In this document: piece after piece, positions 56,921 through 64,000 of the stretch
Layout of the letters: each line of letters begins with the position of its first letter
Position numbering within the stretch: the stretch's first letter is position 1
Source of the DNA: Microstegium vimineum
Lineage: Eukaryota; Streptophyta; Magnoliopsida; Poales; Poaceae
DNA: 64,000 nucleotides
Assembly (NCBI GenBank): GCA_022036555.1
Contig: CM039140.1
Span: 682,001 to 746,000, forward strand
Direction of reading: 5' to 3'
The notes under the pieces: model-generated
Seen by the model: the letters and a program-made list of their open reading frames with translations, nothing else
Told to the model about the DNA's origin: nothing
The model's database searches: none
Program-made: the position numbers and the translations under genes

Positions 56921-59171
56921 TGAAAGGTCCTTGTGTGACTTTGGTAATTGAGTGACAACTTAGGTGAACTAATATGTGTTCAAGTGATATATACACAAGA
57001 GATTAGTTCACAAGTGATTGTGTGATGAAGGAGCTTAATGCACATGAAACATGACATGGAGTCATGTGACCAAGGTGGAGAAGATCAAGATGAGGCTTGG
57101 CTTGATGGACCGGTTGCAAGTGTGAAGGGCAAGCGGGTGATGCTTGGCGCCGATGGACTAAGGCAACGGTGAAGAGCAAGTGAGGTCAAGATCGATGAAC
57201 CAATACGGTCATGTGATGATATGGAGTGGATCATATCATTTGACAAGTGTTTGGTGCATGTGTTGCATCAACATTGGAGATGGAGATGGAATGGAATGCG
57301 CAAGGTAAAGGTATAACCATAGGGCATTTCCATTTCACCGGTCATTGGTGTGTAGAGAAGTTTATGACCGGGTTTAGGATAGATAGCCGTACTATCAAGA
57401 GGGGCAAACTTGTTTGCATAACGGTTATCTAGTGCCACATTGAGCGATCTAACTTTGCGATGTATTAGGATCGAGTGGCGTGGTGAGAGCAAGTGAAAAT
57501 GCTTTGAAAATGATTGTGAAAATGCTAACACACATGCACAAGGTGGTGATCACATTTGTGTTGGCACTTGAGAAGCAAAGGAAGAAGAAGGGAGGAGTCT
57601 CGACTGAAGAAACAGCTCCGGACGCTAGGGCTTTTAGGTGTCCGGACCATCGGTGAATGGGTCCGGAACCAAACCCTAGGCTCTGCTATGTTTGTGAGTC
57701 CGGACGCTGGGGCTGTGGCGGTCCGGACCATTGGCGGTGCATCCGGTCGCCCACCCCCTATCTGTGTTGTGTTGATCGTGGAGATCCGGATGCTGTTTAT
57801 CGTCCGGACAATGGACTCCGGACTAGCGTCCGGATGAAATTGGCTCTCGGGGAGCTCTCTGCTGGAGTCTGGACGCGGTGAGTGATAGTCCGGACCCGCA
57901 CTGTTGTCTGCGTCCGGTGACACATGGCGGTGATCGGTGAGCGCGCCAACGGGAGAACTCAAACGGCTAGGAGGGTCCGGACGCGCGCGTGATGGTCCGG
58001 ACCCCCTATGAACTTGCGTCCGGAGGTACGCAGGAAAGCCCTTTGAGTGGGAAAAACAACTAGTTTCGATGGGGAGGCTATTTATAGCCCTTGGTCGGCC
58101 CTTGGGGCTTGTTGAGCACCTTGGGCATGTGTTGCCTCTAGTGTGCTTGGTTTGGAAGCCCTCTAACTCACTCATACTTGATAGTATTCATCCGATTGAG
58201 TGAGAGAGTGATCTCTAGTGCGTTGCTTTGAGAGATAGCTTCGTGTGGCACTAGGTGATCGTGTTGCAAGCTCATGGTGCTTGTTACACTTGGAGGTTGC
58301 CACCTCCTAGACGTCTTGGTGGCTTGAGGCTCCGTCGAAGCGCGCAAGAAGATTGTACGGCACTCCGGAGAAGGCTTGTGATGGGCATTGTGCTCGCCCT
58401 GCGGGGATCGCAAAGAGCAACTCTAGTTGAGCGTGTCATTGAGTTATCCTCACTTGTGGGTAGATTCTTGTGGCGCCCGAGTGAGTGGGCTAGGCTTGTG
58501 AATGCCTATTAGTCGCCGAATCACCAAGTGTGTGGTCGACACAACGGGGACTAGCTTGGTGGCAACCAAGTGAACCTCGGGAGAAAAATCACCGTGTCAA
58601 CCTTGTCTACTCTTCTCGGTGGTTTGCATTCTCCTAATCACTAGCTTGTATTTACTTTCTTATACTTGTGCTAGTGGTAGTTTGTTGCTCTTTTAACTAG
58701 ATTTGCTTGTGTAGCTTGTCTAGTTACCTTCTAGCTTGTGTAGCATAGAAGTAGCTCTTGAGTGGCTAATTGGCTTGAGTAGCCTTGTTAGTCACATTGC
58801 TTAGTTTGTGTAGCTAAGTAAGTTGAGCTCTCTAGTTGACTTGTGTAGTCTTGCTAGAGAGCATTGCTAGTGAGCTTAGGTGCTTTGTGCTTTGCTTACT
58901 AGTATGTGTAGGAGCTTCCGGTTTGCTTAGAGTACTAGTTGCTTAGGTTTGTGTGACCTTGCAACCTAGAATTGTTTAGGTGAGCTCTCCCTAGCTTTGC
59001 ACCTTAGTGAGCCCAATTAGGATCTTTTGCTAGGTGTTAAAGTTATAGATAGAGGGGTGTAGTCTTGTCTAGACCGATAGTTTTAATTCTGCATTTGTTT
59101 CGGTTAGCCGTTGCGCTTAAGTTTTAGAAAGGACTATTCACCCCCCTCTAGTCCGCCATCTCGACCCTACA
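56921..59171 (+). repeat. 5' LTR of the copia element (2251 bp)
   Basis: Begins TGAAAGGTCC and ends CGACCCTACA. 57595-58030 has about fifteen copies of the palindromic core TCCGGA (often GTCCGGAC). TATA box CTATTTATAG is at 58078-58087. 58690-58920 repeats CTTGTGTAGC-like words. Confidence 0.9.
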
Positions 59172-59173
59172 CG

Positions 59174-59185
59174 TGGTATCAGAGC
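59174..59185 (+). other. Primer binding site, initiator tRNA-Met
   Basis: TGGTATCAGAGC, two bases after the 5' LTR. This is the standard copia primer site complementary to the initiator tRNA-Met 3' end. Confidence 0.9.
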
Positions 59186-59222
59186 TTGGTCTCTCATTTG
59201 TGGTCTTTACCGACCCGAGAGG

Positions 59223-61090
59223 ATGGCGGCTTATGGGCTAGATGTTGAGTGTCCACACATTTTTGATGGCACACACTTTGCACGGTGGAGAAATTGGTTG
59301 ACATGCAATTTTAAGTTTATTTCTCCCCAAATGTGGTGGATCGTAGATGTGGGACTCTCTTGTGCAATTGAGAGAAAGGATGCAACTCAAGCGCAAAAGA
59401 AGTGCCTACATCTTGATTGCCAAGCTACTAACATTCTCTACCATTCTATGAAAGATAACATCTTTGGTGAGATTATGGACATGAAGAGCGCTCATGAGAT
59501 TTGGACCTACCTCATTGAAAAATATGATACGGTTCCAAACAATGATGATGATGTGTCCAAGTTGGTGGCACATGAGAGTGTTGAGCAAAACTACAACTTG
59601 GTAGTTGTGGAAGATTGTTCCACCTCATGGTTAAGTGATGATGAATATAATGATCTACCTACTCCAAGATCACTTGACAAGAATGATGAAGGCCCCACAT
59701 TAAGTGTTGCAATTGATGATGCTACTCCAAGCACACTTGATGATGATGATGACGCATCGGGCTATGAGAGTGATGCTTCCACAAGCTCTTCTACTTCATC
59801 ACAAAGCTACATGTCACATGGTGACACTAAGGTATCAATTGGCAATGTAATTGTAGATTGTGATGACCCTAACTTTGAGCTTGTGTGCAAACTCTCAAAG
59901 GCTTTAGCAAGTGAGCTAAACAAAACAAAGAAACTAAAATATGAAAACTCACTTTTAAAGACCTCATGTGAAGAACATAAGCACTTACTTGATGTTCTTA
60001 AGTCTTCACATGATAAACTAAAATTGGATCATGAGCAACTTTTGTGTCTCATGAAGATTTGGTTCACAAACATGGCTCTCTAATTAATGAATTGCTAGAT
60101 CTTAAAAATAAAGAGAGCTCATCACTTGGGTCAAATGATCAATCACATGTTGTTGCTAACCCTTGTGATGTAGGAAAAAAGAATGTATCCACCTCTTGTG
60201 ATGATTTACTTGATATGCCATGTTCTTTAAATATAGATGTTTGTTCTACTTCTTTGTCTTGTGAGACTAACCTTTTGAAGGAGAACAATGAGCTAAAAAG
60301 TGAATTGAAGAACATGAGCAACAAGCTAGAGAGGTGTTACACTTCCAAAGTCACCTTTGAGTACATGATGAACAATCAAAGAAGCTATGGTGACAAGTGT
60401 GGAATCGGTTTCCACAAGGGCAAGGGCAAGAAAGAGAAGAAGCAAGAACCAACGAAGCTATCTCTTGTCATGTGCTTCAAGTGCCATGGTATGGGACATC
60501 TTGCAAGTGTTTGCCCAACCAAGATTGCTCAAGCTAAGCCACAAGTCAAGCCCCAAGTGCAATACAAGATCAACCATCAAGATGGTGATTTGGGGATAAT
60601 GAAGAAGAAGAAGACAAGAAGAGGTGGCAAAGCTAGAGCAAGGCATCCAACTCCCATTCATGATGCCAACAAGATGATGATGAGCAAAGATCAAGAGAAG
60701 AATCATTTGGCTCACATCAAGTGCTTCAAGTGTGAAGATATGGGACACTTTGCCTCGAAGTGTCCTACCAAGCTTGAGATGAAGATTCAAGCAAAAGAGA
60801 AGAGGCAAGACAATTAGAAGCACAACATGAGCAAGGAAGAAAAGGCTCAAGCAAAGAGAGTGTGCTACTCATGTCGGGAAAGGGGACACATGGCTCATTC
60901 ATATCCTCTAGGTATGACTTCTAAGCCGATTTCAATTGTTGATAATCATATGCTTAGAAAGGATGGTAATGGTACCTCTATGGTTGCTATTGCAAAACAT
61001 CCCGCTATCCATACTAAGGCATTTCCTAAGTATGTTGCTCCTAACTTGAGAGGACCCAAACTAGTTTGGGTACCATCAACAAGTGGATGA
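59223..61090 (+). pseudogene. Copia gag with zinc knuckles (broken)
   Basis: The first piece, 59223-60083, has the UBN2-type gag core (FARWRNWLTCNFKF, SAHEIWTYLIEKYDT), an Asp/Ser-rich acidic part and a coiled coil. The frame then shifts near 60050 and continues 60044-60817 with zinc knuckles CFKCHGMGHLASVC and CFKCEDMGHFASKC. An in-frame stop at 60815-60817 precedes 60827-61090, which has a third, damaged knuckle (CYSCRERGHMAHSY, last Cys replaced by Tyr) and ends LVWVPSTSG. Long coiled-coil gag with several knuckles fits Sireviruses. Confidence 0.85.
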
Positions 61091-63387
61091 ATGTGTGTAG
61101 GTACCATTGGCATTGGAGACTTGATTCAATTGATTGCATATTGTTCATCATATGATTGAGTCAAGTAGTGAAGCTTAATGTATATCTCAAACCAATGCCA
61201 AGTTAAAAAGATGAAGTCCAAGTGCTACAACATACAAGTGCATGATCAAGTTGTGGTGGTTTATTGGATTATTTGAAGGCTTGCAAATATTCAAGTTAAA
61301 GCTTGCAAATGGATTGATCATGATCTACTAAGGTATATTTCTTGTTGATCAAGTTTATTTGGGTGTGTATAAGATATTTGAATTGGATATACACATAGTG
61401 CATATGAGTTGATTGAATTGGATATACATGTGCACTAGTTGCTTGCTATAAGATTGATTGAATGGAGTAATGCTTAGTGATCAAATTTGAGTTGGCTTGA
61501 ATGGATATGATCTAGAGACTACTTTTAGTAAGTGATTTGTATGGCTATTTTGCTCTCGAGAGTGTTCAAACAAGTTGATATCAAGTTTGGTTCAATTTGA
61601 AGAAGCTTAGCTCTTTTTGCTCAAATTTGCCATTTAGTCAAAATCTAAGCTAGCTGTGATCATAGCCATGTTTAAGAGATCAAATATATTTGGATTGGCT
61701 TGAATTTTGGTGTGCATGCTCTACACTTATGGTATTTGTTGTTGTTCAAATTTCATGAGTATTCGATAAGGGACACTTTGGTTTTGGAGTGGATCTTGTC
61801 AACACATGTGCAGCAGTTTTCAGCATGTACCTATGAGGGAAGATGTGAAATCTGGTAGCAATCTAGTAGTCCAATGAAGCTCAAATTTTTATGGCTGCTA
61901 GATGACTTAGTGAAGCACATCTCCACAAAATTTCATAATCATTAGATATGTACTTTGGGAGATATGATATATTCTTTGAAGAGTACAAAATCTGCCAGAA
62001 AAGTGACAAACATTGGATTAATCTAGAGTCACTAAGATTGAAAGGTCCTCAAGTTGAAATCATGCTTGTAAGTGATTGAGGCACCTATATTTGATTTTGG
62101 TTCAAGATAGAAGCATGACAAGCATTGAGTACAAGGCCATTTGATTGTGGAGTGTATTTGGCATATGTTTGGTACTCAAGTTGAAGATCAAGATCAAACT
62201 CAAGATGAAGATGAAGTTTAAGTTCTAGTGATAATTGGAGATCAATGGATAGAAAGAAAAGGACTTAAACAAGATAAGGTTGAGCTCATAGTGGATTCAT
62301 AATCATTCATCCAAAGGAGTTCAACAATTGAGTCAATCAAACAAAGCTAATTCAAGTGAGTATCAAGAATGGTTCTTGGAGAGAGGTCACTTCTCCCTTT
62401 TGTAGGGGCTTGTCGCCTTTTGTAGGTAAACCAAGGACGTTACTTGGAAGGCTAACATGGAAGTGGTGATCTAGGGATCATTTGGAGATGCTTAGTTGAA
62501 AGCTATCAATAGGATTGATCAAAAGAAAGCAAGCAACACCCAAAAGAGAGAGATTCATGAATTCAACCTACACATGTGTATCATGATATACAAGTAGTAT
62601 CATCTTCTACAAGTGGTACATCATTTGGTAGTCTCTCATGCAAGCAAAGATCAAGAAAGAAGCAAGTCAACTACAACAAGAAAGTGCACTTGATCATTAG
62701 TGGTTCTCAATTCATATGGGTGAAGAATGGAATTCATCTTGGTATTCATTGGTCTTCACCATGATCTTAATTGGACTTCACATTGCTAATTGGAGATGAA
62801 ATCTATGTGACTATCCTCTACTCCAACATAGTAAAGGTGAAATTGTTTGACATATGCATACATCCATTACTTAGGACATGTTTAGTGCATATAGTCATAT
62901 ATAGTGCTCATTCATGAAAAATCAAATGAATTTTATGCTTATAGCCTACCACTATTTCTTGTTTGATTATTTGAACCTAGTGGTAGTATATGAGTTTGTT
63001 CATGAGCTAGTAAACCCAAGTACTTGATCTACTTTGGATTGCAATCAAGTGACAAGTACAACCTCTATAAGATAACCGCTCAATGTGTGTGAACAAGCTT
63101 AGAGAGGGTTTAAACCAGACTTGGAAGCTTATATTATTCATTCTAGTTTAAATTCAACATAGAAGCTCATGAAGATGAATCTAGTTCAAGCACAAGACAA
63201 CAATGTAAATGGATATCAAGATGTAACCTACAAGTGGTATCTAGACTTATGCTAATCTTTCAAATAGTATCAACTTTTATATTGGTACTTACAAAAGATG
63301 TCTAGTTCTAGCATAATTGTGATAGCCCACATGTGTCTTCATTCAAGCAATCTTACACGTGGTATGTCACAAGTGATATCCTATAAA
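61091..63387 (+). other. Non-coding interior where pol would be expected
   Basis: About 2.3 kb of AT-rich sequence with only short frames, rich in TTGAAG, CAAGTT and GATTGAA words. No DSGC..HMT protease, integrase or YVDD motif is present on either strand by eye. Confidence 0.6.
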
Positions 63388-63528
63388 AGGTGTTAAAGTT
63401 ATAGATAGAGGGGTGTAGTCTTGGCTAGACCGATAGTTTTAATTCCGCATTTGTTTCGGTTAGCCGTTGCGCTTAAGTTTTAGAAAGGACTATTCACCCC
63501 TCCTCTAGTCCGCCATCTCGACCCTACC
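63388..63528 (+). repeat. Truncated 3' LTR (141 bp)
   Basis: Matches 59032-59171 with about four substitutions and one inserted base; the last base is C instead of A. It joins directly to the target duplication ATTAT. Confidence 0.9.
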
Positions 63529-64000
63529 ATTATCCTACTAGTCCAATTGTTTTGCACCATGTTTTGGAGATTGCAACTCATCTGCATGGATGTGAAAAAG
63601 ATCCCACTGTTAGGCTCTTTATGTTTCCTATGCAGACTAAATTCTTTAAATATTGGTCAGAAATACCTCTTTTATACTCTATTGCATTCATACTTGACCC
63701 TAGAGCTAAAATGAGAGGTTTCAATAATGTGCTCAATCTGTTTGCTGAAACCACTGGTAATCTGTACATTCAGTACTATGCTGATGTGAAATCTGAGTTG
63801 TGCAAAATATTTGAGCATTATGAGAGGAAGTTTGGTGCAGCTAGGTCTCAAAGGGCTGTCCAGCATTATGTTGTGCCAGGTAAGAGAAAACGGGCCTGGA
63901 GGAGGATCTTTGCAGAATCATCAGGTGTTGTTGGCCCTGCCCCTACCTCCTCTTCCTCATCTAGTAGATCTGAACTATCAGTTTATTTGGATAGTGACAA

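Larger units (their letters stand above)
56921..63528 (+). mobile_element. Copia element with gag, no pol (Sirevirus-like)
   Basis: Flanked by the exact target duplication ATTAT (56916-56920 and 63529-63533). The 5' LTR is 2251 bp, then an initiator-Met primer site, a gag region, and about 2.3 kb without coding. Only the last 141 bp of the 3' LTR remain. No protease, integrase or reverse transcriptase is visible. Lies in the hAT transposase. Confidence 0.9.
53157..64000 (+). mobile_element. Ac-like hAT element, left end to window edge
   Basis: Starts TAGGGCCTGCTAATGGGGCG, a hAT-type end. 53200-53410 is packed with GCCCGG, GGCCCG and GGCACGG words, like the subterminal binding sites of Ac-type elements. 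A promoter, intron and BED-finger transposase follow. Two retroelement insertions (54377-55832 and 56921-63528) swell it. The right end lies beyond the window, so the 8-bp duplication (left flank ATGCTAGT) cannot be checked. Confidence 0.75.
53989..64000 (+). pseudogene. hAT transposase with BED zinc finger (three-way split)
   Basis: Pieces: 53989-54376 (acidic N-terminus ending SAVWVDFIKIF), 55838-56470, about 56470-56920, and 63534 to the window end. The second piece has the BED finger: CKMC and HLIRHQNSC, then SDIWSGNAKEDYISV. The third has CACHIINLIVKSGL and VDMDVRWNATYLML. The last has FILDPRAKM and the start of the dimerisation region near SELSVYLDSD. Removing each LTR insertion with one copy of its target duplication restores the frame at both sites. 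A frame change near 56465, with several conserved residues absent, is a separate lesion. The family is the RICESLEEPER/Ac-type hAT. Confidence 0.88.

Noticed and set aside
1..64000. CRISPR arrays, operons, riboswitches or phage genes
   Set aside because: Introns, MITEs, LTR elements and a Pol III tRNA show plant nuclear DNA; the short regular repeats seen are transposon subterminal or LTR motifs, not CRISPR arrays.

Overview
The window is nuclear DNA from a grass (Poaceae). It contains spliced plant genes (a U-box/ARM E3 ligase and a bHLH factor), a Pol III tRNA-Leu gene, and a dense set of grass-type transposons: Stowaway and Tourist MITEs, CACTA, PIF/Harbinger, hAT and Helitron DNA elements, Tat-lineage Ty3/gypsy and Sirevirus-like Ty1/copia elements, an Au-like SINE and LINE fragments. 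I cannot name the species.

Layout. (1) 1-14 kb: three copies of one promoter/5' leader near 2.0, 8.4 and 14.0 kb, all reading leftward. The second and third drive two intact membrane-anchored RING-type genes (7550-8236 and 13176-13802). The first copy has lost its gene. A 599-bp hAT foldback element sits upstream of the second copy, and its empty site is visible beside the first. (2) 14.7-27.9 kb: a four-deep nest. A Stowaway MITE holds a second Stowaway MITE, which holds a 12.66-kb Tat-lineage gypsy element on the minus strand (target duplication ATAGG), which holds a 2.3-kb solo copia LTR (target duplication TTAGT). The gypsy element has decayed gag-pol, two RNase H domains, and a small spliced-looking reading frame antisense to pol. 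(3) 28.1-31.7 kb: a five-exon gene for a PUB45-type U-box/ARM ubiquitin ligase, 852 aa, minus strand. (4) 33.2-38.8 kb: a local duplication, tRNA-Leu(UAA), a T-rich degenerate repeat, an Au-like SINE, a hAT element split by a 3.2-kb solo LTR, and a Tourist MITE. (5) 38.95-46.7 kb: a candidate Helitron containing a 5.6-kb CACTA element. The CACTA carries a PIF/Harbinger transposase gene and its Myb-like partner, together with a scrap of a CACTA protein (DUF4216). (6) 47.0-49.4 kb: a six-exon bHLH gene of the FBH/AKS type, 227 aa, minus strand. (7) 49.5-52.7 kb: a CACTA end, a diverged LTR fragment and a decayed LINE. (8) 53.16 kb to the window end: an Ac-like hAT element whose BED-zinc-finger transposase gene is split by a solo LTR and by a copia element that has gag but no pol.

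The host genes likely to be functional are the U-box ligase, the bHLH factor and the two RING genes. The tRNA may be functional, but its acceptor stem is one base short. Almost everything else is transposon-derived. Exact target-site duplications fix the order of most insertions. Exon coordinates were read by eye from splice signals and reading-frame continuity, not from transcript data.
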